DNA from: Strongylocentrotus droebachiensis
Lineage: Eukaryota; Echinodermata; Echinoidea; Camarodonta; Strongylocentrotidae
DNA length: 64,000 nucleotides
Direction of reading: 5' to 3'
Assembly: GCA_035222895.1 (NCBI GenBank)
Contig: JAVYIG010005279.1
Location: forward strand, 1 to 64,000
Numbering within the stretch: position 1 is the first letter of the stretch; every line of letters begins with the position of its first letter. The position numbers were made by a program, and so were the translations under genes. Below the pieces are notes generated by a model. The model did no database searches. It was not told where the DNA came from and saw only the letters and a list, made by a program, of their open reading frames with translations. This document shows positions 46,301 through 58,304 of this stretch, piece by piece.

Positions 46301-49300
46301 ATTAACGTTTAGTTGCATCGATGATGTTAAATTTGGGATATTAAAGGCAAACTCTGAGGTAACACTATGAATATGACTGACAAAGAAAGCGGACAAAATA
46401 TACAGTTCCTCAGGTAGACAAAGGAACATCCCTTCACTGCTATTATGTAAAAATGTGTAGAACAGGTGTCACATGCATATTCACCTTTCTACATGATAGC
46501 AGTGAAGGGATGTTCCTTTGTCTACCTGAGGAACTGTATATTTTGTCTGCTTTCTTTGTCAGTCATATTCATAGTGTAAGCCATTCATGGTCAACCTTGC
46601 ATCGCATCGCTAGTGGTAATTTTGTGACTGAATGCCTAATCCCTTTTATGTTAGCCAACCAATCTGAATTGGTCCATAATGTATTGCATCGCTGATATTT
46701 TCGTTGCGATAGAATACAAACTACCTAACGCTAGCCAATCAAGTTCCTTTCTCTTGAAATTGGAATCAATACATTGATCTCGATTGGCAAATGGAAGGGA
46801 CTGCATACATCTTCTATTGGCCCCGATTCACTAATAGATTATGACTGAATACATCTAACATGCCTGATTAATGTAAATATATATATATATATATAGTACC
46901 GGCAGATGGTGAATGCGTAGACAAAGCGACTAATACTCAGGTGTCAAATCAAGCGGGCTGCATTTTGTTAAAGGCAGTGGCGTAGACAGGTTCGTACACC
47001 TGGGGGGGATGACTCAGGGGCGGATCTAGCTTTTTGCTAAGGGGGGGTTGACCAAAATAATGACGATGCGGAGCATCGTCCACGAGCCGCGAAGCGGCGA
47101 GCCGATTTTTTTTTTGGGTGTTTATTTGAACCCCGTAAGTGATGTTTTCCTGGCATCTATTTACACAATGGAGACCATAAAAAGCAGTGCATGATAACGT
47201 CTTTTTAAATCAAGTAACAGTTAAATACACAGCTATATCCAGAGTTATCATGTGTTTGGTTAAGTTACCAGATGAGTTGAATATCTTCTCACAATATTTG
47301 CACTTGAAAGGGTTTCTCTCCAGCGTGCGTTCTTTTTTCTTTTTGTTTTCTTTTTTTTTTCTTTTTTTTTCTTTTTTTTTTGGGCCGCCCAAGGGGGGGG
47401 GTTTAAACCCCCTAACCCCCCCCCCCCGTAGATCCGCGCCTGTTTAATCTTGTGGTTATCTTGTGGTTTCCAAACCACAAGATAACCACAAAATACTTGT
47501 AAGATTTTCTTTTTTTTACCGTCTGAATTGGTTTTCACCGTGTGAATGCGGCTAATAACAATAAACACAATTACAATAATGATGAGGATTATTATTATCA
47601 TCATCATAATTATTATTATTATTAATATTATAATGTTATCATTATTATTATTACTATTATTATCATCATTATGACTTATTAAGTAAGCAAATATCATTCC
47701 CCAAAACCTGGGGGGATGATTGTACATGCCATCCCCCCCACCTTGTGAGGTGGGGGGGATGCATCCCCCTCATCCCCCCGTTGTCTACGCCCCTGGTTAA
47801 AGGTATAGGGTTAGGATTAGGGTTGCAATTAAGATTGAGGTTATATGTAAGGGTCGGGATATTATACAGTGTTGGGTCCAGATCCAGTGTTGAAGTTTTT
47901 TAAATTCATTAAAAATCACATATGATTGAATTACCTTTCAGCCGCTGGCATCTCAGTGGCAATAACCAACGTTGTCACGTTCAGCCTTGCTCCTGATTTC
48001 TTTGGCCAAGAGAGGGCGACGGAGACTTCAGCGGTGATCTTCTTCTGCTATGGTACTGGGTATCTTCTTGGCTCTCTCGTGGGTGAGGCACTGATGTTTA
48101 AATGACGTTTTAAAGTAGATACAGACTAGTTATGGTCATGCCATTGCATTGTGAAAGAAACGTTGTGGAATCGATCAGAAAAGGTTGATCGTCTAGCATA
48201 TAAGTATTGGTGTGTACTGCAAGGTTCTGGAATCATCAAAATGAGAAAGAAATTTGGCCCAGTCTTGGTAAAGTAACTTTGAAATGGAGTGGCATGATGT
48301 AGAAGCAATGGTTTTATTGCAGAACTCCTAGAACTTCTATTTTTATATGGGGCACTTTTGCCCTCGTGTGTATTTTTTTCTTGGGGCATTTTTCCCTCTC
48401 GGGATAATGTTTCGGGATGATTATTGTCATGGAATCTTATTAGAATCATAGTATTCTATCATTTATATGACTCCCATCTCCCTCAGTTTGTAAGTTTCAA
48501 GTTCAGTTTCAAGTTTCAAGTTCATTTTATTAAAAACCACACAAAACATGAAATATTCTTTTACATAAAAAAGAGACTGGTAATAGTACATTAATCACAA
48601 TATATTAACTTGATTACATCATAAAACGAATGGTATTGGGAAACCATTAAAAGCTAAGCTTGTGAGCGGGGCCCTTTATTCAACAAAATACATACGTTAA
48701 CAATATGGCAAGGTGAGTAAAAAGAATATCAACCTATTTTGAACACTTGCCACCTCTTCGATCTTCGGAATTTTCTAACGGTGCCAACAGTTTTTTCTGC
48801 AGAAAATGTATTGGATCAAAGAAAACCGGTGCTGCATTTAAACGTAATCTACACTGTTGGTCACAATGGTGGAATAATTATTTTTACCCCAATTTATTGA
48901 ATGATTTTGACAATGATTTATTCCTAATAGATCTACATAATAGTATACATTCTCAGATTTTATTGAATAATAATTTGCGAGTGTTTGTTTTACGTGACAC
49001 CTAAAGCATATGTGTGCTACTATGCTAATCAACTAGGGGACATACGTCTTTAAGTCATAACTGACAGTAATGTAGATTAATGCCTCGCAAAAGGGCACTA
49101 AAATATAGCTGATCGACACGGTTTTGATCCTGGGGCCTCACAGTAACGAGGCCATTGCTTAGCCAATAAATCTGTACTGTACGCAGCGGGCGCTAGGGTA
49201 CGTCGACGCCCCCACAAAAACAAAAAAACAAAGAAAATGCAATAAGTTTTCAATAATTTATTGCATTTTCCCCCAGTCCACAACAGGAAAAAATCTTCTG

Positions 49301-50366
49301 TAGAGCCATGCATTAGGGTTCAAGGCATGCCCACATAGAAGATTTTTTATGTTTGGGGTCGGGGCAAAATGCAATGAATTATTGAAAATTTATTGCATTT
49401 TGTTTGTTTGTTTTTTGTTTTTGTGTCGGGGCGTCGACGTACCCTAGCGCCCGCTGCGTACAGTCATGATTCATTGGATAAGCGATGGCCTCGTTACTGT
49501 GAGCCCCCATGATCAAAACCGTGTCGATGTGCTTTATTTGTGCCCTTGTATGAGGTATTAATCCCCATTACTGTCAGTTGTGACTTAAGGACGTAGGTCC
49601 CCTAGTTGATTAGCATTGTAGCACATACATGCTTTAGCAGTCACGCAAAACAAACACTCCCCAATTGTCATTCAATAAAATCTGAGAATGTATACTATTA
49701 TGTAGATCTATTAGGAATAAATCATTGTCAAAATCATTCAATAAATTGGGGTAAAAATAATTATTCCACCATTATGACCAACAGTGTACATCTAAGTCAG
49801 CGCGCTAGCGTTCGCGAAACTGACCGAAGTTCTCCTCACGCTTCGGTGTTGCGTCTGTTGCACGCACGTGAATACGTAGGCCTACTGCGGTCGAGTCGTC
49901 CGTAATCGTATTATACCCGATTTTCCCCGAGTGGGCCTCGGGAAAGACGCGTAGTCTCGTCATGCTACAGCCCCTTTAAGTTGTGAGCACTACATATTTA
50001 TCATTATCATTATCGAATCGTTGGCATATGTCAAACCCTGTAGTTAGATCACGATTTATTCATTTTTCCTCTTGTAGATAACCTTATTCTCGTTTTTAAT
50101 TATCAGGTCAAAGCATAGACAACACAGGGTCCTACAAAGGCGCCCTCTGGGCTTTCATTGGTATGTACATCACATCCGGGATACTGCTCCTCATGGCGCC
50201 TCTTTATCAACGCATCTTTGCGCCCGAGCGGTTCGTGACCTTTGACATACATCGGAGGAAACGGGAGGCGAGGAGTGAATGGAGTCGGCTTAGGAAAAAG
50301 GACATACATCGCTGCACGGTTTCAAAGGAAGAGATCATCGTGTGTGAAAAAGTGTCGAGTGTGTGA
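39501..50366 (+). CDS. Copy C: complete six-exon SLC16/monocarboxylate-transporter-like MFS protein
   Basis: Exons are 39501-39705, 42921-43217, 43596-44488, 45623-45848, 47942-48082 and 50107-50366. All introns are GT-AG and the joined length is 2022 bp (673 residues plus stop), so every junction keeps frame. Features expected of the SLC16 branch of the major facilitator superfamily are visible: about 12 hydrophobic segments in two groups of six, an ERFGYR loop (residues 91-96) between segments 2 and 3, and a YF-x6-R-x6-TGSTAG stretch (148-168) before segment 5. A long acidic cytosolic loop of about 230 residues (210-440) lies between segments 6 and 7, and the C-terminal tail is basic. The family carries small organic acids or related solutes across the plasma membrane, often with protons; the substrate here cannot be read from sequence. 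The usual acidic-glycine motif of helix 1 is not evident. It is the only copy in the window with exon 1. Confidence 0.88.
39706..42920 (+). other. Copy C intron 1
   Basis: Near-identical to copy A intron 1, with the same (AC)n/(CT)n tract (39790-39870) and the same 2.35-kb insert. Small differences include an extra TTAAGGGGGGTCTTCAATAC-like stretch near 40895. No gene seen. Confidence 0.6.
41730..42235 (-). mobile_element. 3' LINE fragment in copy C intron 1
   Basis: Same insertion as 6585-7090, with the same 5' truncation and nearly the same sequence (IAFWCIYKMLVIRNKYGF on the minus strand). It was therefore copied with the block, not inserted twice. Confidence 0.7.
42921..43217 (+). CDS. 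Copy C exon 2: helices 2-4
   Basis: The acceptor TTTCTTTCAG precedes 42921 and the donor GTAAGC follows 43217; the exon is 297 bp, phase 1 at both ends. It encodes residues 69-167: helix 2 from W70, the ERFGYR turn at 91-96, helices 3 and 4, and the YFPEKN loop at 148-153. The same exon is 7765-8061 in copy A and 30472-30768 in copy B. Confidence 0.88.
43596..44488 (+). CDS. Copy C exon 3: helices 5-6, long central loop, helix 7
   Basis: The 893-bp exon starts after TCTTTCAG and ends before GTGAGG. It encodes residues 168-465: helices 5 and 6 (about 169-209), an acidic Ser/Asp/Glu-rich loop to about 440, and helix 7 ending in YYVNA. I chose the GTGAGG donor because joining VNA to INYLVSVGF of exon 4 restores a normal helix-7/helix-8 linker and keeps phase 0. 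An open frame continues 57 bases past this donor to a TAA at 44543, but that part is intronic. Confidence 0.86.
45623..45848 (+). CDS. Copy C exon 4: helices 8-10
   Basis: The acceptor TTTCTCCCCAG precedes ATCAATTAC and the donor GTAAGT follows; the exon is 226 bp, phase 0 in and phase 1 out. It encodes residues 466-540, including the linker GFTEQTGVQF and two or three hydrophobic segments. A palindromic MITE ends only about 29 bases before the acceptor. Confidence 0.86.
46363..46576. mobile_element. Harbinger-like MITE in copy C intron 4
   Basis: Same insertion as 11217-11423, TAA flanks, 214 bp. It keeps a short stretch (GTTCCTTTGTC in the right arm) that is missing in copy A, so its arms are more symmetrical. 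Confidence 0.78.
46975..47795. mobile_element. 821-bp hAT-like element unique to copy C intron 4
   Basis: Perfect 8-bp duplication GTTAAAGG (46967-46974 and 47796-47803). Ends are CAGTGGCGTAGACA and CAGGGGCGTAGACA (inverted). Copy A holds the empty site (TTTTGTTAAAGGTATAGGG). It contains a second element (47015-47442), a 40-bp hairpin (about 47450-47492) and an ATT/ATC microsatellite (47580-47690). No transposase. Confidence 0.87.
47015..47442. mobile_element. Inner hAT-like element carrying a zinc-finger fragment
   Basis: Ends CAGGGGCGGATCTA and CAGGCGCGGATCTAC (inverted) resemble the CAGTGGCGGATCCAGG ends at 33156. The flanking octamers GGATGACT and TTTAATCT differ, so no target duplication survives. 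On the minus strand (47210-47392) the frame reads ERNPFKCKYCEKIFNSSGNL then TKH, a C2H2 zinc-finger half with the CxxC and first histidine but without the second histidine. Confidence 0.68.
47942..48082 (+). CDS. Copy C exon 5: helices 10-11
   Basis: The 141-bp exon follows CCTTTCAG and precedes GTGAGG. It encodes residues 541-587 (AAGISVAITNVVTFSLAPDF, then FGQERATETSAVIFFCYGTG), and carries phase 1 on both sides. No single open frame of useful length marks it; it was found by matching splice signals and conservation among the four copies. Confidence 0.84.
48850..49788. mobile_element. 940-bp fold-back element in copy C intron 5
   Basis: Same insertion as 12875-13814 at the same site, with few differences. 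Confidence 0.8.
50107..50366 (+). CDS. Copy C exon 6: helix 12 and C-terminal tail
   Basis: The acceptor AATTATCAG precedes 50107. The exon encodes residues 588-673: a short loop (GQSIDNTGSYKG), helix 12 (about 599-619) and a strongly basic cytosolic tail (RRKREARSEWSRLRKKD) ending EKVSSV and TGA at 50364-50366. Confidence 0.86.
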
Positions 50367-52155
50367 CCATGCATGGACCTACTCCATGGTGTGACCATGA
50401 TGACTGTTTGTAGGATATAAATATATTCTCCGTCGACTAAAGTTGTTCCGATGTACTTTCCTACACTAACCAAATGCCTAACTACAACCCTAAATTGAAC
50501 CCTTAAAGGGATCGTTTAACAATGTTAAATCTGAGATACACGGCCCTACGTGTTATCAGTGTCTGTGATATGGTGTAATATTGAAGCGCTACAAAAATTG
50601 CGCTTCAAAATGATCAAGAAGTGCCTCAAAAAAAGTAAAAACCTTTGAGTGACCAGTTTTACCATACTCGTTTTCTCCAATAGACTGTAGTGTTATGAAA
50701 ACCGTCAGGCGAACGGTTTTCAAAATTTGTAATTCCAATCATAAATATCTTGATAATCAGACAGGCGATCGGCTTGTAAAAGTCATGGGGTTCCTGACTG
50801 ACCTAAAGGTTTATAATTATCATTGCATCATGAGCTAAATCCAGAATTTTGTTTCAGAATCTGAGACAAAGTTACCGGATCCCTTACCTAACCTATAATA
50901 CAATAATTGTAGCTTTTGACGAAATGAAGCCCGTGCAAAATTATTTTCGCCAAAATAAATTTCGGATCAACGTTCAACTGGATTTGGCTAATCAGAAAAG
51001 GGACATATGCGACTTCGTTGAGGGACACCGTATACCTTCGGTCCCGCGTGACTATAATGGAAGGTATGATTGGTTGGTTTAGTACACCGAAAGATGTGTA
51101 TCCAGGTAGCTGGTGTTTATGGATGGAATGTTGGTTATATCGAGATATCTATGCTTCTGGGACCGATATTGCTATAGTACCGCTTGCAATATATACAACT
51201 GCAAATAAAGGGAAAATGATTTGTTGAAGTTTTGATGAAATGAGATATTTTGTCAGTAGAGTTGTTACGACCTTATTGAGTTATTTCCATTTTCTCGGTC
51301 TATTTCTAGAAGTATATATCAAATGTTTAATCTCTTGGTGCTTTTATGCTGATGTAATCATGGTAATTGTGATGTAATTACCGATATTGTTTTGTTTTTT
51401 TTCATTCTCTCTCATATCTCTGTTTCGTGATGTCAAAATTCAAAAGTAATCCGTGCGTTCCTCCGCGACGTATTGTGCCTTATCATTGGCACGGTGGGAT
51501 GTGACCAACGCTGTACTCACATTCTTTTCTTTCATTTAGGTGGACATTCCTTTTTCTTTCCGTCCTTTCATCTTATTCACGTTCATTCCAGCAAGATTTC
51601 TTGTTTATAAAGTGTAACATAATGATTATATAATATAATTTCTCTCATTTTCCGTTTTAAGCCATTTATAAAGTCATATAATAATAATAATAATAATAAT
51701 TGGATTTATATAGCGCCTTTTCCAAAGGTTACAAGGTGCTGCTCTCCTAGACTATATATATAGCCCAATCGTGTTTTATCTAAAATGTATAAAACACATG
51801 TAAAAGATGAAATTATACTCATTCATCGTACGTCATTGTAATGTAATAAATGTATACATATCCGTAAATACTAATAACAATATATGTAAATGGTTCTATG
51901 CATCATTATATCTTACAAAGAACGGTGAAGAATGTGTTAAACATTTAAATAATGGTTTCATATTTTGAAAAAAATGCAGTTTTTCTGTTCCTGAAATTGT
52001 AGCGTGCAGCAAGTTACTTGTTAAGAATTATTTATACTGTGTAACATGTACAAGCGCAGAAGCGCTGACGAAGAATCTTGTAATAGGATTCATCCATCCC
52101 CATCCCCTTTATAAATAACTTACAAACATGACTCGGAAGAGATGGGATAGGGATG
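50367..52155 (+). other. 3' flank of copy C
   Basis: Equivalent to 14394-16190, with the shared (AAT)n insertion at 51681-51752. No additional gene. Confidence 0.5.
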
Positions 52156-55100
52156 AGAAGGAGACGGAGAGAGGTTGAAAAGAGGGTGGGAGAGAGTGGG
52201 AGAAAGAGAGGGTGAAGAGGGAGTGATAGAAAGAGAGGGTGAAGAGAGAGTGGGAGAAATAGAGGGTGAAGAGAGAGTGGGAGAAAGAGAGGGTGAAGAG
52301 AGAGTGGGAGAAAGAGAAGGTGAAGAGAGAGTGGGGGAAAGAGAGGGTGAAGAGGGATGGGAAGAATGAGAGGGTGACGAGAGAGTAGGAGAGAGAGGGG
52401 TTGAGAAGAGAGTGGGAGAGAGAGAGGGTGACGAAAAAGTGGGAGAAAGAGAGGGTGAAGAAAGAGTGGGAGAAAGAGAGGGTGAAGAGAGAGTGGGGGA
52501 AACAGAGGGGAAGAGAGAGTGGGAGAAAGAGAGGGTGAAGAGAGAGTGGGGGAAGAGAGAGTGAAGAGGAAGGGGAGAAGGGAGAGGGTGACGTGAGAGT
52601 AGGAGAGAGAGGGGTTGAGAGGAGAGTGGGAGAAAGGGAGGTTGACGAAAAAGTGGGAGAAAAAGAGGGTGAAGAGAGAGTGGGAGAAAGAGAGGGTGAC
52701 GAGAGAGTGGGGGAAAGAGAGGGTGAAGAGAGAGTGGGAGAAAGAGAGGGTGAACAGAGAGTGGGAGAAAGAGAGGGTGACGAGAAAATGGGAGATAGAG
52801 AGGGTGAAGAGAGAGTGGGAGAAAGAGAGGGTGAAGAGAGCGTGGGAAAAAGAGAGGATGAAGAGGGAATGGAAGAAAGAGAGGGTGACGAGAGAGTAGG
52901 AGAGAGAGGGGTTGAGAAGAGAGTGGGAGAAAGAGAGGATGAAGAGAGAGTGGGAGAAAGAGAGGGTGAAGAGAGAGTGGGAGAAAGAGAGGGTGAAGAG
53001 GGAATGGAAGAAAGAGAGGGTGACGAGAGAGTAGGAGAGAGAGGGGTTGAGAAGAGAGTGGGAGAAAGAGAGGGTGAAGAGAGCGTGGGAGAAAGAGAGG
53101 GTGAATAGAGAGTGGGAGAAAGAGAGGGTGAACAGAGAGTGGGAGAAAGAGAGGGTGACGAGAAAATGGGAGATAGAGAGGGTGAAGAGAGAGTGGGAGA
53201 AAGAGAGGGTGAAGAGAGCGTGGGAAAAAGAGAGGGTGAAGAGAGAGTGGGAGAAAGAGAGGGTGAACAGAGAGTGGGAGAAAGAGAGGGTGAACAGAGA
53301 GTGGGAGAAAGAGAGGGTGAACAGAGAGTGGGAGAAAGAGAGGGTGAACAGAGAGTGGGAGAAAGAGAGGGTGGCGAGAAAATGGGAGATAGAGAGGGTG
53401 AAGAGAGAGTGGGAGAAAGAGAGGATGAAGAGAGAGTGGGGGAAAGAGAGGGTGAAGAAAGAGAGGGTGATGAGAGAGTAGAAGAGAGAGTGGTTGAGAA
53501 GAGAGTGGGAGAGAGTGGGAGAAAGAGAGGGTGAAGAGAGAGTGGGAGAAAGAGAAGGTGAAGAGAGAGTGGGAGAAAGAGAGGGTGAAGAGAGAGTGGG
53601 GGAAAGAGAGGGTGACGAGAGAGTGGGGGAAAGAGAGGGTGAAGAGAGAGTGGGAGAAAGAGAGGGTGAACAGAGAGTGGGAGAAAGAGAGGGTGACGAG
53701 AAAATGGGAGATAGAGAGGGTGAAGAGAGAGTGGGAGAAAGAGAGGGTGAAGAGAGCGTGGGAAAAAGAGAGGGTGAAGAGGGAATGGAAGAAAGAGAGG
53801 GTGACGAGAGAGTAGGAGAGAGAGGGGTTGAGAAGAGAGTGGGAGAAAGAGAGGGTGAAGAGAGAGTGGGAGAAAGAGAGGGTGAAGAGAGAGTGGGAGA
53901 AAGAGAGGGTGAAGAGGGAATGGAAGAAAGAGAGGGTGACGAGAGAGTAGGAGAGAGAGGGGTTGAGAAGAGAGTGGGAGAAAAAGAGGGTGAAGAGAGC
54001 GTGGGAGAAAGAGAGGGTGAAGAGAGAGTGGGAGAAAGAGAGGGTGAACAGAGAGTGGGAGAAAGAGAGGGTGACGAGAAAATGGGAGATAGAGAGGGTG
54101 AAGAGAGAGTGGGAGAAAGAGAGGGTGAAGAGAGCGTGGGAAAAAGAGAGGGTGAAGAGAGAGTGGGAGAAAGAGAGGGTGAACAGAGAGTGGGAAAAAG
54201 AGAGGGTGAAGAGAGAGTGGGAGAAAGAGAGGGTGAAGAGAGAGTGGGAGAAAGAGAGGGTGAACAGAGAGTGGGAGAAAGAGAGGGTGGCGAGAAAATG
54301 GGAGATAGAGAGGGTGAAGAGAGAGTGGGAGAAAGAGAGGATGAAGAGAGAGTGGGGGAAAGAGAGGGTGAAGAAAGAGAGGGTGATGAGAGAGTAGAAG
54401 AGAGAGTGGTTGAGAAGAGAGTGGGAGAGAGTGGGAGAAAGAGAGGGTGAAGAGAGAGTGGGAGAAAGAGAAGGTGAAGAGAGAGTGGGAGAAAGAGAGG
54501 GTGAAGAGAGAGTGGGGGAAAGAGGGGGTGACGAGAGAGTGGGGGAAAGAGAGGGTGAAGAGAGAGTGGGAGAAAGATAGGGTGAACAGAGAGTGGGAGA
54601 AAGAGAGGGTGACGAGAAAATGGGAGATAGAGAGGGTGAAGAGAGAGTGGGAGAAAGAGAGGGTGAAGAGAGCGTGGGAAAAAGAGAGGGTGAAGAGGGA
54701 ATGGAAGAAAGAGAGGGTGACGAGAGAGTAGGAGAGAGAGGGGTTGAGAAGAGAGTGGGAGAAAGAGAGGGTGAAGAGAGAGTGGGAGAAAGAGAGGGTG
54801 AAGAGAGAGTGGGAGAAAGAGAGGGTGAACAGAGAGTGGGAGAAAGAGAGGGTGACGGGAAATGGGAGATAGAGAGGGTGAAGAGAGAGTAGGAGAGAGA
54901 GGGGTTGAGAAGAGAGTGGGAGAAAGAGAGGGTGAAGAGAGAGTGGGAGAAAGAGAAGGTGAAGAGAGAGTGGGGGAAAGAGAGGGTGAAGAGAGAGTGG
55001 GAGAAAGAGAGGATGACGAGAAAGTGGGAGAAAGAGAGGGTGAAGAGAGAGTGGGGGAAAGAGAGGGTGAAGAGAGAGTGGGGGAAAGAGAGGGTGAAGA

Positions 55101-55233
55101 GAGAGTGGGAGAAAGAGAAGGTGAAGAGAGAGTGGGAGAAAGAGAGGGTGAAGAGAGAGTGGGAGAAAGAGAGGGTGAAGAGAGAGTGGGAGAAAGAGAG
55201 GGTGACGAGAAAGTGGGAGAAAGAGAGGGTGAA
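52156..55233 (+). repeat. 27-bp purine minisatellite of the C/D pair, 3.1 kb
   Basis: Same unit as 16191-20463 but about 1.2 kb shorter and with a different order of variants (for example five successive GAACAGAGAGTGGGAG units near 53240-53360). The minus-strand frames of more than 1000 codons are artefacts of the 27-bp period. Confidence 0.93.
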
Positions 55234-55349
55234 GTCATTCACATTTTGTTCGTTTATTGTGTTGTATGACTTTGTAAATTGAATAATTTCAGCTTCCCAG
55301 CTGCATGTTCTTTTATTTCAATAAACCGAATCAAATCAAATCAAATCAC

Positions 55350-56300
55350 TTTCTCGTCATCCTCTCTTTCTCCCACTCTCTCCCACTCTCTTCTCAACCC
55401 CTCTCCCTCCTACTCTCTCGTCACCCTCTTTTTTCCCCACTCTCTCTTCACCCTCTCTTTCTCCCACTCTCTCTTCACCCTCTCTTTCTCCCACTCTCTC
55501 CCACTCTCTTCTCAACCGCTCTCTCTTCTACTCTCTCATCACCCTCTCTTTTTTCCACTCCCTTATCACCCTCTCTTTTCCCCACTCTCTCTGGGGTGAC
55601 GATAGAGTGGGAGAGAGGGAGGAGAAACAGTGGGAGAGAGTGGGAGAGGGTGGGAGAAAGATAGGGTGAAGAGAGAGGGGAAGCCTGGAGGAAAGGGAGA
55701 ACATGGAGTTGTCCTGGAGAGTGTTTCACAAAGTCTAAGATTGACTTTAAATTGGACTTTACTATGGCAGGCATTCCTTCCACTGGTTGATATCACCATT
55801 GGTCTCTCAATTATGATCTTTATATAATATTCTTCCTTTCTCTTCACACTCTCTTTCTCCCATTCTCTCCCACTCTCTTCTCAACCCCTCTCTCTCCTAC
55901 TCTCTCGTCACCACCCTCACTTTCTTCCACTCCCTCTTCACCCTCTCTTTTCCCCACTCTCTCCCACTCTCTCTTCACCTTCTCTTTCTCCCACTTTCCC
56001 GTCACACTCCCTTTCTTTCCCTCCATCTTCACCCTCTCTTTCCCCCCACTCTCTCTTCACCCTCTCTTTCTCCCACTTTCTCGTCACCCTCTCTTTCTCT
56101 CACTCTCTGTTCACCCTCTCTTTCTCCCACTCTCTCTTTACCCTCTCTTTCCCCCACTCTCTCGTCACCCTCTCTTTCTCCCACTTTCTCGTCATCCTCT
56201 CTTTCTCCCACTCTCTCTTCACCCTCTCTTTCTCCCACTCTCTTTTCACCCTCTCATTCTCCCACTCTCTCCCACCCTCTTTTCAACCTCTCTCCGTCTC
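55350..56300 (-). repeat. Pyrimidine arm of the C/D minisatellite
   Basis: TC tracts at 55350-55597 and 55834-56300, with the same purine switch (55598-55680) and non-repetitive interruption as in the A/B pair. It is less than half the length of the A/B pyrimidine arm. Confidence 0.9.
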
Positions 56301-57414
56301 CTTCTCATCCCTATCCCATCTCTTTCGAGTCATGTTTGTAAGTTATTTATAAAGGGGATGGGGATGGATGCATCCTATTACAAGATTCTTAGTCAGCGCT
56401 TTTACATGTTACACAGTATAAATCATTCTTAACAAGTAACTTGCTGCATGCTAAGATTTCTGGAACAGAGAAACTGCATTATTTTCAAAAGATGAAACCT
56501 TTATATAGATGTGTAACACGTTTTTCGCCGTTCTTCGTAAGATACAATGATGCATAGAACCATTTACATATATTGTTATTAATATTTACGGATATGTATA
56601 CATTTATTACATTACAATGACGTACGATGAATGAGTATAATTTTTTCTTTTACATGTGCTTTATACATTTTAGATAAAACACGATTGGGCTATATATATG
56701 ACTTTATAAATTGCTTAAAACGGAAAATGAGAGAAATTATATTATATAATCACTATGTTACACTTTATAAACAAGGAATCTTGCTGGAATGAACGTGAAG
56801 AGAGATGAAGGAGCCAGTGTGATTGGTAAAAGATTATGATACTTGTAAGGCAAGACGAATAATTCATTTTGGTCCCCTTAGCATCAAACGATGAATATTG
56901 AAATATCGAAAGGTGAGTGAACTTTGAGTATATTGCACCTTTAATGATACATCATGATAACAGGCAACGAATTGAAGAGATGCCAATGATAAGGCACAAA
57001 ACGTCGCGGAGGAAAAAACAGATTACTTTTGAATTTTGACATCACGAAACAGAGATATGAGAGAGAAAGAACACAAAACCAATATCGGTGATTACATCAC
57101 AATTACCATGACTACATCAGTATAAAAGCACCAGAAGATTAAATATTTGATATTTACTTCTAGAAATAGACCGAGGAAACGGAAATAACTCGATAAGGTC
57201 GTAACAACTTTGCTGACAAAATATCTTATTTCATCAAAACTTCAACAAATTATTTCCCCCTTTATTTGCAGTTGAATATATTGCAAGCGGTACTATAAAA
57301 ATGTCGGTCCCCAGAAGCATGGTTATCTCGATATTACCAACATTCGATCCATAAAGATCAGCTACCCGGATACACATCTTTCGGTGTACTCAATCAACCA
57401 ATCATACTTTCCAT

Positions 57415-57689
57415 CAGGGGCGTACGCAGGGGGGGGGGGGGGGTTTGGGGTTTAAACCCCCCCCCCCCCCCTTGGTATTTTTATGTGTGTAAACCCCCCT
57501 AAAAAAACCTAACCCCCCCCCCTTTGTTTTTGTTTTGTTTTTTGTTTTTAAAATTTTGGAAGAAAAAAAAAGAAAAAAAAATTATGCCCACGACTAACCT
57601 TAAAAAGGTGACCTTACCCCCCCCCCCCCCCAAACGAAGAAAAATGTCAAATTTTGAAATTTGGAGACCAAAAAAAAAAAAGTGTCCTC

Positions 57690-57736
<47 letters not shown>

Positions 57737-57962
57737 CCACCACTGAGCGACTTTTCGGCTGGCTGAGTCGTTGCGATTTTTGTTGGACTCCAAAAAGAAA
57801 AAAAAGAAAAGTGTCCGCTTACCCCCCCCCCCCCCCCCCCCCCCCCCCGACTGAGCGACTTTTCGGCCGGCGCGATTTTCAAATTTTCGGGAGCAAAATA
57901 TTTTGGGCCCGATTTTAAACCCCCCCCCCCCCCCCCCTGAAAAAATCATGCGTACGCCCCTG
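57415..57962. mobile_element. Poly-C hAT-like element downstream of copy D
   Basis: Same insertion as 23726-24232: CAGGGGCGTACGCA ends and CTTTCCAT/CCTTCCAT flanks at 57407-57414 and 57963-57970. It is about 40 bp longer because of different homopolymer lengths and an extra C/T-rich stretch near 57515-57550. Confidence 0.85.
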
Positions 57963-58304
57963 CCTTCCATTATAGTCACTCGGGAGGCAGAATAATTGCT
58001 CTGCCCGAAGGTATGCGGTGTCCCTCAAGGAAGTCTCATAGGTCCCTTTTCTGATTACCCAAATCCAGTTGAACGGTGATCCGACATTTATTTTGGCGAA
58101 AATAATTTTGCACGGGCTTCATTTCGTCAAAAGCTACAATTATTGTACTGTAGGTTAGGTTAGGTTAAGGGTTCAATTTAGGGATGTAGTTAGGCATTTG
58201 GTTAGTGTAGAAAAGTACATCGGAACAACTTTAGTCGACGGAGAATATATTTATATCCTACACACAGTCATCATGGTCACACCATGGAGTAGGTCCATGC
58301 ATGG

